DNA of 64,000 nucleotides from Bog-105 sp963758445 (GTDB lineage: Bacteria; Acidobacteriota; Terriglobia; Bryobacterales; Bryobacteraceae), in contig CAVWVR010000021.1 in assembly GCA_963758445.1 (NCBI GenBank), positions 1 through 64,000 of the forward strand, given 5' to 3'. The notes below the pieces were generated by a model. It was given only the letters and a program-made list of their open reading frames with translations, was not told where the DNA came from and ran no database searches. Positions within the stretch are counted from its first letter, which is position 1. Each line of letters starts with the position of its first letter. Below, in pieces: positions 16,456-26,529 of the stretch. The position numbers and the translations under genes are program-made.

Positions 16456-18558
16456 ATGAGAGTCATGCGAATCGGCGCATTGCTTGTACTTGCAGTAGGG
16501 ACGTTGGCCAATGCGTTAGCGTTCGGCGCTCAGGCTCCTTTCACCTTCGAGGCCATGATGAAAATCGGCCGCATCGACGAGCCGGCGCTATCGCCGGACG
16601 GCAAAATGGTGGCCTTTCAGGTACAGACAATCGACATCCCTAACAACAAAAAGCCAGCGCAGATCTACGTTGTCCCGCTGGATGGAGGCGCGCCAAAACA
16701 GCTTACGAGCGATGGCAGCAACATGCGGCCGCGATGGTCGCCAGATGCGAAGCGCATCTTTTTTGTTTCTGATCGCGCTAACGGAGCGCAGATCTGGTCG
16801 ATGAACGCAGATGGCTCGGACGCCAAGCAAGTTACGAGTATTGCAACAGAGGCTGACGGCGAGATTGTCTCGCGTGACGGCAAGTATCTACTTTTCACAA
16901 GTGACGTCTACCCGGCCTGTGCGCCTGCGGCGGCTGTTCCGGGCGTTGATTACGACGCGGTTTGCAACAAGACGAATCTCGATCAGGACAGCGCAAGCAA
17001 AATGCATGCGCGCCTATACACTTCCTTGCTCTATCGTCATTGGACGACTTACCAGGGAACGCGCCGGCAACATATTTTGATTCAGACTTTGGATGCCACC
17101 GCGAAAGTACGTGACCTAACCCCAGGGAATTTGAGCGTTCCTCCGTTCTCATTGAGTGGACCAGAAGGCTACGCTTTCTCTCCTGACAGTACACAAGTCA
17201 CTTACGTCAAAAACACCGATCCGGATCTTGCCGCCAGCACCAATACAGACTTATTCACTGTTCCGGTGGCGGGCGGACAGGAGCAGCGCATTACGAATAA
17301 TCCGGGAGCGGACGAAGGCCCGGTTTATTCTCCGGATGGAAAATACCTGGCGTTTCGAACGCAATTGCGCGCGGGTTATGAGAGCGATCAATGGCGGCTG
17401 GCCGTGATGGAACTGCAGAGCGGAAAAATGAACACGCTGACCGACACGCTCGACCGCTGGGTGGAAGAGTACACGTGGTCGTCAGATTCGAAACGAATTT
17501 TTTTTACGGTGGACGACCACGGCACCAATCCGCTGCTGATGACTTCTGTTGCGGGTGGGGCGATTCGCACCATCGCGCAAGGGCCGACATCCGTTTCTTC
17601 GATTCAATTTACGCCCGACGATCACGCCATGATCTATATCGAGCAGAGTGGGTCGAAGCCGCCGGAGATCAATAAGGCGACTTCTAAAGGTGGTACGGGA
17701 GTGCCGCTCACGCATTTGAACGACGCCCTGTTGGCGCAATATCAGTTGACTCCGCTCGAGAAGATAACCGTCGACGGCGCGCAAGGCGCGAAGGTGGACA
17801 GCTACGTAGTGAAACCACCGAACTTCAACGCGGGCACGAAATACCCGGTTCTATTTGCAATCCACGGCGGCCCCGAAGGCGACTGGGGCGAGTCCTGGAG
17901 CTATCGCTGGAACGCCCAGGTATTCGCAGCCGCCGGATTCGTTGTGATCCTGCCCAACCCGAGCGGTTCAATCGGTTACGGGCAGAGCTTCACCGACGCA
18001 GTGAACGGCGATTGGGGTGGGCGCGCCTATGACGACATAATGGCGACGGCCGATTATGTCGCGAGCTTACCTTATGCGGACAAAGATCGGATGTTGGCCG
18101 CCGGCGCCTCTTACGGCGGATACATGATCGACTGGATACTTGGCCACACAGACCGATTCAAGGCACTGGTTTCACACGCGGGCGTATACGACCTGCGCAG
18201 TGAAGCGGGAACGACGGAAGAGTTGTGGTTCGTCAAGTGGGAGTTTCAAGGCTTTGCCTGGGACAATCCGGAACTGTATGAGAAGTGGTCGCCCAGTTCT
18301 TACGTGAAAAATTTCAAGACGCCGACATTGGTCACGCAAGGCGAGATTGATTATCGGGTGCCGGTCGGCCAGAGCCAGGAATTGTTTACGGCGCTGCAGG
18401 AAATGAACATTCCATCGAAGCTGGTGTTGTTCCCGGAGGAAGGGCACTGGATACTGAAACCGCAGGACAGCCAGTTCTGGTACGCGACTGTGATGGACTG
18501 GCTAACGAAATACTCAAGCACAGCTGCGGCCGCTACTAAGCCCGGACCGGGCCACTAG
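16456..18558 (+). CDS. secreted S9 family prolyl-oligopeptidase-like peptidase
   Basis: Exported serine peptidase of the dipeptidyl-peptidase/acylaminoacyl-peptidase group. From the ATG at 16456 a signal peptide (MRVMRIGALLVLAVGTLANALAFGA) leads into a WD40-like propeller with repeated SPDGKxxxF motifs (residues about 30-400), then an alpha/beta-hydrolase domain. The nucleophile is in GASYGGYMIDW, the Asp is near GEIDYRVP and the His in FPEEGHW. The upstream in-frame ATG at 16330 would bury the signal peptide and is rejected. A cysteine-rich insert (CAPAAAVPGVDYDAVC) is typical of this subfamily. It is likely to degrade peptides in the periplasm. It is divergent from the carbonic-anhydrase-like gene. 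Confidence 0.9.
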   Translation: MRVMRIGALLVLAVGTLANALAFGAQAPFTFEAMMKIGRIDEPALSPDGKMVAFQVQTIDIPNNKKPAQIYVVPLDGGAPKQLTSDGSNMRPRWSPDAKRIFFVSDRANGAQIWSMNADGSDAKQVTSIATEADGEIVSRDGKYLLFTSDVYPACAPAAAVPGVDYDAVCNKTNLDQDSASKMHARLYTSLLYRHWTTYQGTRRQHILIQTLDATAKVRDLTPGNLSVPPFSLSGPEGYAFSPDSTQVTYVKNTDPDLAASTNTDLFTVPVAGGQEQRITNNPGADEGPVYSPDGKYLAFRTQLRAGYESDQWRLAVMELQSGKMNTLTDTLDRWVEEYTWSSDSKRIFFTVDDHGTNPLLMTSVAGGAIRTIAQGPTSVSSIQFTPDDHAMIYIEQSGSKPPEINKATSKGGTGVPLTHLNDALLAQYQLTPLEKITVDGAQGAKVDSYVVKPPNFNAGTKYPVLFAIHGGPEGDWGESWSYRWNAQVFAAAGFVVILPNPSGSIGYGQSFTDAVNGDWGGRAYDDIMATADYVASLPYADKDRMLAAGASYGGYMIDWILGHTDRFKALVSHAGVYDLRSEAGTTEELWFVKWEFQGFAWDNPELYEKWSPSSYVKNFKTPTLVTQGEIDYRVPVGQSQELFTALQEMNIPSKLVLFPEEGHWILKPQDSQFWYATVMDWLTKYSSTAAAATKPGPGH

Positions 18559-18573
18559 GAACTTCTCAGAAAG

Positions 18574-19836
18574 ATGCCCACAAGCGCTGTTCGCAGGAAA
18601 CCTGTGCTCGCCCTGATCAGCACCCGCATGTTTGCATTTCTCGCGGTGCTGGGGCCTGGGTTCATTACTGCGAACGTGGATAACGATCCTGGCGGCATCC
18701 TTACCTATTCGCAGGCGGGCGCGCAGTTCGGCTACAAGCTGCTGTGGACGCTCATACCTACGACAATCGCGCTGATTGTGGTGCAGGAGATGGCGGCGCG
18801 GATGGGCGCGGTCACGGGCAAAGGACTATCGGACCTGATCCGCGAAGAGTTCGGCCTGCGCGCGACTTTTTTTACGATGCTCGTGCTGGGTGTGGCAGAT
18901 TTCGGCAATATCGTGGCGGAGTTCGCGGGACTGGCTTCGGGCATGGGGATTTTCGGCGTCAGCAAGTACATCGTTGTACCACTTGGCGCGGCGCTGGTAT
19001 GGACGTTGATTGTGCGTGGCCGGTACAGACCGGTTGAGAAGATTCTGATCGTCGCATCGCTGATCTATTTCGCCTATCCAATCTCAGCGTTCTTAGCGAA
19101 GCCCAATTGGCATGAGGCGATAAGACAGACATTCATTCCCACTGTGAGCGGCGATCCGGCTTACCTGGTGATGGTTGTGGGCTTGATTGGCACTACTATC
19201 ACTCCGTGGATGCAATTTTACTTACAAGCGGCCGTGGTGGAGAAGGGCGTGGACACTCGGCATTACGGGCTTTGCCGGCTGGATGTGATTACCGGATGCA
19301 TTGTCACGGATGTGATTGCGTTCTTCATCGTGGTGGCTTGCGGGGCGACGATCTATCATTCGAATCATCCGGAAATCACGGATGTCGCGCAGGCGGCACG
19401 TGCGCTGGAGCCGTTCGCCGGCCGGTTCGCGGCTTTGCTTTTCGCCATAGGGCTGATCAATGCATCACTGCTGTCGGCGGCGATACTGCCGCTAGCGACC
19501 TCTTATAACATCTGCGAAGGACTCGGCTTCGAATCGGGCGTAGACAAACGCTTCTCGCAGGCGCCCGTCTTTTATTGGTTGTACACGTTTCTGATAGGCG
19601 GCGGCGCGGCGGTGGTGCTGATTCCGGGGCTTCCTTTGTTGAAGTTTATTCTGCTTTCGCAGGTGGCAAACGGAATTCTTTTGCCATTTGTTCTGGTTTA
19701 CATGCTGCTGCTGGTGAATCGCCCGCGGCTGATGGGCAGCTTCAAGAACAAGTATTGGCAAAACTGGATAGCCTGGAGCACAGCCGTTGTGATGATTGCG
19801 TTGACAGCGGCCTTGATCTATACGAGCTTCCTTTAA
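18574..19836 (+). CDS. Nramp-related divalent metal transporter, atypical binding motifs
   Basis: An 11-helix inner-membrane protein of the Nramp/MntH superfamily, 420 residues. The first helix break reads NVDNDPGGILTYSQAG, where canonical Nramp has DPGN, and the sixth-helix motif reads TTITPWMQF, where manganese/iron transporters have xxxMPH. The Asp is kept but the Asn and the metal-binding Met are not. Other landmarks remain, for example VQEMAARMGAVTGKGLSDLIRE, equivalent to the QxxxARxGxVTGxxLA segment. Related clades with altered sites transport other ions (for example Mg2+ or Al), so the substrate here cannot be assumed to be Mn2+. It follows the S9 peptidase by 15 bases. Confidence 0.85.
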   Translation: MPTSAVRRKPVLALISTRMFAFLAVLGPGFITANVDNDPGGILTYSQAGAQFGYKLLWTLIPTTIALIVVQEMAARMGAVTGKGLSDLIREEFGLRATFFTMLVLGVADFGNIVAEFAGLASGMGIFGVSKYIVVPLGAALVWTLIVRGRYRPVEKILIVASLIYFAYPISAFLAKPNWHEAIRQTFIPTVSGDPAYLVMVVGLIGTTITPWMQFYLQAAVVEKGVDTRHYGLCRLDVITGCIVTDVIAFFIVVACGATIYHSNHPEITDVAQAARALEPFAGRFAALLFAIGLINASLLSAAILPLATSYNICEGLGFESGVDKRFSQAPVFYWLYTFLIGGGAAVVLIPGLPLLKFILLSQVANGILLPFVLVYMLLLVNRPRLMGSFKNKYWQNWIAWSTAVVMIALTAALIYTSFL

Positions 19837-19915
19837 CCAGAGCTTCATCCCAGCTAGCTGTCAATCGGGTAGCATTTTCAAAGCGGCTTGCGTCAAACTC
19901 AGTAGAGAGCTTGTT

Positions 19916-21467
19916 TTGACGACGCCTACCATACCCGGCCTCGCTGCCGAGCAACAAAGTCTCGAGCTTCCTTTCGAACCTCTGCCGCAGTTCCGGCAGA
20001 GTGCGTTGGAGGAAACCGTTGAACGCGCCAGTAATGGCGGTAAGCGCATTGGGATTTTCATTGTTGCCTATAACGCCCTTACAACGCTGAGCAAGGTGCT
20101 CAAGCGCATTACGCCCGAAGTCTGGAAGAACGTGGAACAGGTGGTGGTATTCGATGATGCCAGCCAGGACGCCACTTATGAACTGGCGGTTGGCATTCTG
20201 GCGATGAGCAAGCTTCCGAAGCTGCGCGTGCTGAAGCATGCGAAGAATCTTGGGTTACGGCGGGAATCAGAAATCCGGCTACAAATACTTTATCGAGCAA
20301 GGCTTCGACATTGTGGTGCTGCTGCACGGTGATGGTCAGTACGCGCCCGAGTTGTTATCGCATATGTATGCGCCGCTGGTGCGCGGCGAGGCCGATGCGG
20401 TTTTCGGGTCGCGCATGATGAAGGATTTCGGCGGACCGTTAAAAGGCGGGATGCCGCTGTACAAGTACCTGGGCAACCGCGTGCTAACCGTGTTTGAGAA
20501 TCGCGCGCTGGGCTTGAACCTGACGGAGTTTCACAGCGGATATCGCGCCTACAATCTGAATGCGTTGGCGCAGATCAATCTCGATAACCTGACCGACGAT
20601 TTCCATTTCGACACCGAAATCATCATCAAGCTGCATCACCAGAATTTCAAGATCAAAGAGGTGCCGATTCCGACGTTCTACGGCGATGAGATCTGCTACG
20701 TCAACGGTGTGAAGTATGCGAAAGCTATCGTTCGCGCCGTTACGCGGTATCAGGAGACGGCGAGATCGGTTCGCAGCTATCCGGAATACCAGGAGTACTT
20801 CGTTCCTTATGCGGTTAAACGCGGCCTGTTCTCGTGTCACTACTTTGCGGCCAAGTTGATTGGGACGGATCAACGAGTACTCGAAGTTGGCTGCGGCGAC
20901 GGTTCGTTCGGAGCGGAGTTAGTACGCGCCGGAAATCAGGTAGTGGGAGTCGACAAAGACCCGAAAGTTCCGCTGAGCGCAGGCTATACGAATGTCATTG
21001 CCGCGGATGCAGAAGACGGTCTGGGCGATGCGGTTCGAACCGCGAATCTACCGTACGACCGGATTCTGCTATTCGACGCATTAGAGCATTTGCGCGATCC
21101 GAGCCGGCTTCTGGAGGATTGCAAGAAGGTGCTCTCAGCGCGGGGAAAGATGATTGTTTCGGTGCCGAATGCAGTGAACTTTACGGTGCGTCTGATGGTG
21201 CTGTTCGGATCGTTCGGTTATAGCGACCGCGGCATCATGGATTGGTCGCACCTGCGCTTTTTCACCGCCAAGAGCGCCCGAGCACTTCTGGAAAAGCACG
21301 GTTTCCGTGTCACGGCACGACGCAACACCATCGTGCCGCTGGAACGGCTGGTGGCTCTTCGCCCCAGCAATCCAATCTTGCGCGCAGCGAACCGGCTGAT
21401 GCGAGTTCTCACGGCGATTGCGCCAGGATTGTTTGCTTACGAGATCGTGCTGGTGGCCGAGCGTTAG
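19916..21467 (+). CDS. glycosyltransferase family 2 - SAM methyltransferase fusion, frameshifted near 20252
   Basis: Residues 1-110 carry a GT2 nucleotide-sugar domain start (GIFIVAYNALTTL; VVVFDDASQDATYELA). This frame then runs out at 20332, but the +1 frame from 20238 continues with YGGNQKSGYKYFIEQGFDIVVLLHGDGQYAPE, the next GT2 block of the DPM1/DPG-synthase type. Removing one G from GGG at 20252-20254 restores NLGYGGNQKSGY and gives a 516-residue protein. Residues from about 300 on form a class I methyltransferase with VLEVGCGDGSFGAELVRAG and LLFDALEHLRDPSRLL. It is predicted to transfer a sugar to a polyprenyl-phosphate or similar acceptor and to methylate a sugar, which is inference. 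The start is TTG at 19916 with AGTAGAGAG upstream. Confidence 0.8.
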
Positions 21468-24400
21468 CTGATCGGTACGGCTTCTTTCGATTTCTCTATC
21501 GCGAGAGCACGGGCTTTACCCAAATCCACTTTTCCCGTTCCAAGCATTGGTATCGCCTCGACAAGGTAGACATCATCGCGCTTCGGTATCCAAAGCGCCG
21601 GTAGACCCGCCGTCTGTAATTGTTGGATGATCTGAGCGGGCGCGACGCCTTCGGCAGTGTGAAGCATCAGGATGCGCTCGCCGCGACGCTCGTCCGGAAC
21701 ACCGGTTACGAAACAGGCAGCATCCGCGACGGCCGCAAGAGCAGCTTCCTCGATCTTTAGATGCGGCACCATTTCGCCGCCGATCTTGCTGAAGCGCGCG
21801 ACGCGATCTCTGATATAGAGGAAGCCATCTTGGTCGAGAACGGCAAGGTCGCCTGTGATGTAGAAGCCGTCGTGCAGAACCTGCGCAGTTTTTTCGGGAT
21901 TCCCGTAGTAGCCTTGCATGCGGCTCGGGGTCTTGACCAGCAGCATGCCTTGCTCCCCCGGCGGGAGAGATTCGAACGTTTCCGGATTTGCGATGCGCAT
22001 GGCAACAGAAGGCAACGGGCGGCCTACGCTTCCGGCGCGAATACCAGGCTGCTGCCCGTTTGTGTTGAACTCAGGCGTATTCGCCGAAGCACAGGGACCG
22101 AGTTCAGTTGCGCCGTAGCCGGCGAGAAGATCAACTCCGAACTTGTCTTTGAACTGTTGAGCGGTGGCCTCGCGAAGTTTCTCTGCGCCAACCAGAATGT
22201 AGCGCAGCGTAGAGAACTGTTCGGCGGAACATTTGCGGATGTATTGAGTACAAAACGTCGGGGTGGAAAGAAAGTAAGTGACGCGATGCTTCTGCGCGAG
22301 ATCTCCGATTGCTTTCGCTTCCGTTGGATTCGGATGAAACGCGGCACGGAAGGCTTGCACCACTGGGAACCAAAGCGCGAACGTGTAGCCGAAGGAATGG
22401 AAGAAGGGAAGCACGCCCAGCATGCAGTCGTCAGTTGTGTGAGGGAATACGGAATCGGCCATTTGAATATTGGTCAGGATGTTCCAATGAGTCAGCTCAA
22501 TTCCTTTCGGAACACCCGTGCTGCCGCTGGAAAAGAGAACTGTCGCGACATCATCGGGACCGATGTGATTGGTGAGTTTGCGAACGGGAGCGAAACGTGC
22601 GGTTAGCAGCGCGCGGAGTTTTTGAAGCTTGCTGAATTGTGGCAGCAAGTCCTCGAGATAGACCATCTCAGGCCATGTGAACAAGTCGGCTTTCTGAATG
22701 AATGCGCGCGAGGTGAGGACTGTTTTGATTCCGCATTGCTCCAGTGCAGACCGGCAGTTTGCTTCGCCGGCTGTGAAGTTGAAATTCACGGCTGAGCGTC
22801 CGGCGAGCGTCACGCCCATATTGGCCAGCGCGCCACCGACGGAGGACGGCAGAAGCAAGCCGATGTGCGTCTCGCCGGGATGTTGCCGGTTTAGCCAGTC
22901 GCGAAAGAGTAGAGAGGCGATTAGCGTTTCGCCATATTTCAGATGTTTGTTGGTGGAGTCGGCGATTGCGGGCTGCGACCATTTGCGGTGAGCCGAACGA
23001 ATCAGTGCGTGGGCAAGCGTGGAATCCGGCTTCTTGCGGAACTCGGCGGCATCGCAACCAAGCTCGAGAACACGATTGCGCAGCTCAAAAGCGGATTGTT
23101 GAGTGCTGATGGGTGCGCCGATGAGGACAGTCACTTCTTGACGAAATGCGTGCACCCAGTCAGCGAAGCGGCGCTGTCCGACGGCGCTGAGCGGATGACG
23201 CCACAGACCGTCCAGGTAAATGGGTATCACGGGCGTTCCGGGCACGTCACGCATCAGCCGTTCGATGCCGCGCTGAAACGTTTGCACATGTCCGGTTCGC
23301 GTGAGACCGCCTTCGGGGAAAATGCAGACCAGCTCTCCGCTCCGGATCTCTTCCGAGGCTCTACGCAGCGCGCGCAGAGATTCTTTCGGAGATGCCGCAT
23401 CAATAGGAACAGCCTGGAGCAGCCGGAAGAACGGATTTGCGAACGGGAGCTCAAAGATCGGCTTCCACATTAGAAAGCGGATGAAGCGATGCGTGCAAAT
23501 GCCGATCAACACGGCATCGGCATACGAGACGTGGTTTGAGATCAGGATGGCTCCGCCGCCAGCCGGAAGATTTTCAGCGCCAACGATACGCACACGGAAC
23601 ACCAAGCGGCTGAGTGCGAAGAGCCCGAGCCGGAGAACATTAGCGGGCACCACAGTCAGCACGTAGATGGTCGCGACAAGTGTCAGGACACCTGCTGCGA
23701 CGAGAATCTTGCTGGACGACCAATGCAGCCCGTCGTGCAGCAGCGACAGAAGACCCGCCGCGACGAGCATGCCGACTGTGTTGAAGAAGTTGTTCGTCGC
23801 GAGCATGCGGCCTTTTTCCTGCGCGTCTGAGCGCTCCTGCAGAAAAGCATTCAACGGGACGAAGAATAGTCCACCGGCAAAACCTGCTGCCGTCAGCCAG
23901 ATAGCGACCCATTCGTAAGAGTGCGCGAATCCGAGCAGGATGGAGAACAATCCGAGAAGCAGTGAACCGAGCGGCACAAGCCCTAGCTCAATGTGGGTGC
24001 GAGACACCCAACCGGCGAAGATAGCGCCGGCCCCTATTCCGAGGGCGAGAACGCTGAGCAGCAAGCCGGTTTGCATCTCGGGCGCGTGCAGTACTTCCTT
24101 GCCGACCAGCAGAGTGGCAGCTTGAAAAAGAGCACCGATGAACCAGAAATAGGAAAGACCGAGGATAGTGAGCGCTAATGCGCGGCTGCTGCGCAGACGA
24201 CGGAAGCCGAGCCAGACTTCGCGGAATGGATCCCAGTGGAACGGCTCCACTGAACCGGACGCGCGCACGCGCGGGATTTTAAGACTGCACAGAGTGCCGA
24301 CGATCGCGATCAGCAACAAAGTGCCGCCGAGATGCCAGGGGCTGTGTTTCCAGAACCCAATCAACAGGGTTCCGAAACTTGTTCCGAGGACAATGGCTGC

Positions 24401-24763
24401 GAGCGTGGTGAATTCAACCAGCCCATTGGCGGCGGTGATTTCCGCTTCCGTGGTGATCTCAGGCAGTATTCCGTATTTCGCGGGGCTGAAAAAATTCGCC
24501 TGCGTCGCCAGCAGGAAAAGAACGCCGAGCAGCAACTCGATGCGATTGAGCAGCAGCGCGATGAGCCCGAGAATCATGGTGAGGATCTCGAGTGATTTCG
24601 TGACTTGCAAAACGCGGGTCTTGCTGATACGGTCGGCGAGCTGGCCCGCCCAGCCGGCGAAAAGCATATACGGCAGAACGAAAACCGCGAGAGAAATAGA
24701 GAGATAACGGGCGCCGAGTTGCTGGTTGGCGGCAATCTCAACAGCAAGAATCGAGACCATCAT
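21464..24763 (-). CDS. aas: Aas-type fusion: MFS lysophospholipid flippase - PlsC acyltransferase - acyl-CoA/ACP ligase
   Basis: Three domains occur in one protein of at least 1099 residues. Residues 1-400 are a 12-helix MFS transporter of the LplT type. About 405-590 is a 1-acylglycerol-phosphate acyltransferase (ILISNHVSYADAVLIG, the NHxxxxD box, then FPEGGLTRTG). About 600-1095 is an AMP-forming acyl ligase (VLFSSGSTGVPKGIELTH; YITGDLAVLDQDGFLYIRDR). Together they would flip lysophospholipid inwards and reacylate it, as LplT and Aas do in E. coli. The coding frame extends upstream of the ATG at 24763 to about 24854 with FEAFLWTQFLGAFNDNVYK, the expected first MFS helix, but no start codon occurs before a TAG at 24859-24857. 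ATG at 24885 in another frame (MSGNQHKQ) is probably the true start, and one base is probably missing between. Confidence 0.87.
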   Translation of the reverse strand: MMVSILAVEIAANQQLGARYLSISLAVFVLPYMLFAGWAGQLADRISKTRVLQVTKSLEILTMILGLIALLLNRIELLLGVLFLLATQANFFSPAKYGILPEITTEAEITAANGLVEFTTLAAIVLGTSFGTLLIGFWKHSPWHLGGTLLLIAIVGTLCSLKIPRVRASGSVEPFHWDPFREVWLGFRRLRSSRALALTILGLSYFWFIGALFQAATLLVGKEVLHAPEMQTGLLLSVLALGIGAGAIFAGWVSRTHIELGLVPLGSLLLGLFSILLGFAHSYEWVAIWLTAAGFAGGLFFVPLNAFLQERSDAQEKGRMLATNNFFNTVGMLVAAGLLSLLHDGLHWSSSKILVAAGVLTLVATIYVLTVVPANVLRLGLFALSRLVFRVRIVGAENLPAGGGAILISNHVSYADAVLIGICTHRFIRFLMWKPIFELPFANPFFRLLQAVPIDAASPKESLRALRRASEEIRSGELVCIFPEGGLTRTGHVQTFQRGIERLMRDVPGTPVIPIYLDGLWRHPLSAVGQRRFADWVHAFRQEVTVLIGAPISTQQSAFELRNRVLELGCDAAEFRKKPDSTLAHALIRSAHRKWSQPAIADSTNKHLKYGETLIASLLFRDWLNRQHPGETHIGLLLPSSVGGALANMGVTLAGRSAVNFNFTAGEANCRSALEQCGIKTVLTSRAFIQKADLFTWPEMVYLEDLLPQFSKLQKLRALLTARFAPVRKLTNHIGPDDVATVLFSSGSTGVPKGIELTHWNILTNIQMADSVFPHTTDDCMLGVLPFFHSFGYTFALWFPVVQAFRAAFHPNPTEAKAIGDLAQKHRVTYFLSTPTFCTQYIRKCSAEQFSTLRYILVGAEKLREATAQQFKDKFGVDLLAGYGATELGPCASANTPEFNTNGQQPGIRAGSVGRPLPSVAMRIANPETFESLPPGEQGMLLVKTPSRMQGYYGNPEKTAQVLHDGFYITGDLAVLDQDGFLYIRDRVARFSKIGGEMVPHLKIEEAALAAVADAACFVTGVPDERRGERILMLHTAEGVAPAQIIQQLQTAGLPALWIPKRDDVYLVEAIPMLGTGKVDLGKARALAIEKSKEAVPIS

Positions 24764-25014
24764 CTTGTAGACGTTATCGTTGAATGCGCCGAGAAATTGC
24801 GTCCAGAGAAACGCTTCAAAGCCGAGACTCGAAAGCAGGCGCTGGTAATTGCCGCTCTACCTTGTTTGTGTTGGTTGCCGCTCATGTCGACTGTTAAGGG
24901 CGGATGGCTGGCCATCAGCTATTTCCAAGCAGAAAGTTACACTTAGCCTTCAGAGTACCAGTCCGGAGCAGCTGAGACTTGGACAATCGGTGTACCTTTA
25001 CATACAATCTGTGC

Positions 25015-26523
25015 ATGTTGGTAATCAAGCCTGCGGAACGACAGTTTATGCAGTTCGTCGCCAAGCTGGCGTATTGCAATCACTTTCTGCCGGAACGCGT
25101 GGAGTTTGAGAAGGCTGCATTAGGACGCGATTTCGTTGCGGGTGAGCCGGTGTGGAGCGCGTCGGTTGCGGCGCCCGATCTGCCGCGTCCGAACGTGGTG
25201 CGAATACACAACAAGCTGGAACCGTTGCTGAATTCAGTTCGTTCGCGCATAGCGAGCGCCGGGGATGCGGATGCGCAGGACTTGGCCATTTACGAAGAAT
25301 GCGTACAGCACCTGCTGTACCTGCGCTACTATCCACAATTCCTGAGTGCGAACGGCCGCTGGAAATTCTACCGCGAGTTTGTCGCAGACTGTCACTGGTA
25401 CTTCGATCTGCCCGGGAGATCGTTCGAGACGCTAAAGCACGCGCCGCATGTGTTCGCATGTTTTCGGCAGATACAACGGGCGTTCGCGTACGTTTTCGAC
25501 AACATCATCGGAAATTCAATTGCCGCGGCCGGGTTGCGCGCCAGCATCTGGCAATCGATATTTACGCATGATATGCGGCGGTATCGGCGCACGATGTACG
25601 CGAAGATGAGCGAATTTCCGACGCTGATCACCGGGCCCTCGGGCACGGGTAAAGAATTGGTTGCGCAAGCGATCGCCGGGTCCCGTTATGTGCCCTTCGA
25701 TGTGGAACGTCTCGAGTTCACGGAAGAACGGAATGAGATTTTTGTTCCCATCAACATTGCGGCGCTTTCCGAGACGCTGATTGAATCAGAGTTGTTCGGG
25801 CATCGGCGCGGAGCGTTTACAGGCGCGATCTCGGATCGCAAAGGATGGCTGGAGACTTGTCCGGCTTTGGGTTCGGTATTTCTGGATGAACTGGGCGAGA
25901 TGGATCTCGCAATCCAGGTGAAATTGCTGCGCGTGATTGAGACTCGGAAGTTTTCGCCAGTGGGCGATACCGCACAGCGTGAATTCCATGGAAAACTGAT
26001 AGCGGCAACGAACCGAGACCTGGCGGAAGAGATTCGGCAGCGGCGGTTCCGCGAAGATCTGTACTACCGGCTTTGCGCCGATCTGATTGAGACGCCCTCG
26101 TTGGCCGAGCAGATCGTGGATTCACCCGAAGTGTTGCCCGAACTGCTGCTATACATGACGCGGCGCGCGGTGGGCAGTGAAGCGGAGCAAGCAATGCCGG
26201 AGGTGGAATTGTGGATCAAGGATCATCTGCCGAAGAATTACGACTGGCCCGGAAATTATCGGGAACTGGAGCAGTGCGTAAGGAACATCGTGATTCGCCG
26301 TTCCTATCGGCCCATGCGCAAGAGCGCAGATGTGGCCCTGAACGACACGTTCTTCGAAGACTTCCGCTTGGGGCGATTGAAAGTTTCGGAGGTGATCGCG
26401 TATTATGCGGCGCTAGTCTACCGGCAGACGGGAAGCTACGACGTGGCGGCGCGGCAGTTAGCTGTGGACCGGAGAACGGTGAGAGCGAAAGTGCAGGAGT
26501 ATCTCAGGTCTCGTGAGGCGTAG
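25015..26523 (+). CDS. sigma54-dependent transcriptional activator without receiver domain
   Basis: Bacterial enhancer-binding protein of 502 residues. The AAA+ domain has Walker A GPSGTGKE (207-214), the sigma54-contact loop GAFTGA (266-271), Walker B VFLDELGEMD (288-297) and an arginine-finger region RQRRFREDLYYR. The end (about 470-492, GSYDVAARQLAVDRRTVRAKV) is a Fis-like helix-turn-helix. The first 180 residues carry no receiver, GAF, PAS or FHA pattern that I can see and are rich in aromatic residues. A sensory role for this part is inference. The ATG at 25015 is used; an upstream in-frame TTG at 24979 adds residues with no domain. It is divergent from aas. Confidence 0.85.
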   Translation: MLVIKPAERQFMQFVAKLAYCNHFLPERVEFEKAALGRDFVAGEPVWSASVAAPDLPRPNVVRIHNKLEPLLNSVRSRIASAGDADAQDLAIYEECVQHLLYLRYYPQFLSANGRWKFYREFVADCHWYFDLPGRSFETLKHAPHVFACFRQIQRAFAYVFDNIIGNSIAAAGLRASIWQSIFTHDMRRYRRTMYAKMSEFPTLITGPSGTGKELVAQAIAGSRYVPFDVERLEFTEERNEIFVPINIAALSETLIESELFGHRRGAFTGAISDRKGWLETCPALGSVFLDELGEMDLAIQVKLLRVIETRKFSPVGDTAQREFHGKLIAATNRDLAEEIRQRRFREDLYYRLCADLIETPSLAEQIVDSPEVLPELLLYMTRRAVGSEAEQAMPEVELWIKDHLPKNYDWPGNYRELEQCVRNIVIRRSYRPMRKSADVALNDTFFEDFRLGRLKVSEVIAYYAALVYRQTGSYDVAARQLAVDRRTVRAKVQEYLRSREA

Positions 26524-26529
26524 CGCCCG

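Noticed and set aside
20238..20332. Programmed frameshift in the GT2 gene
   Set aside because: The short GGG run has no slippery heptamer or hairpin, and the same one-base pattern recurs in unrelated genes.
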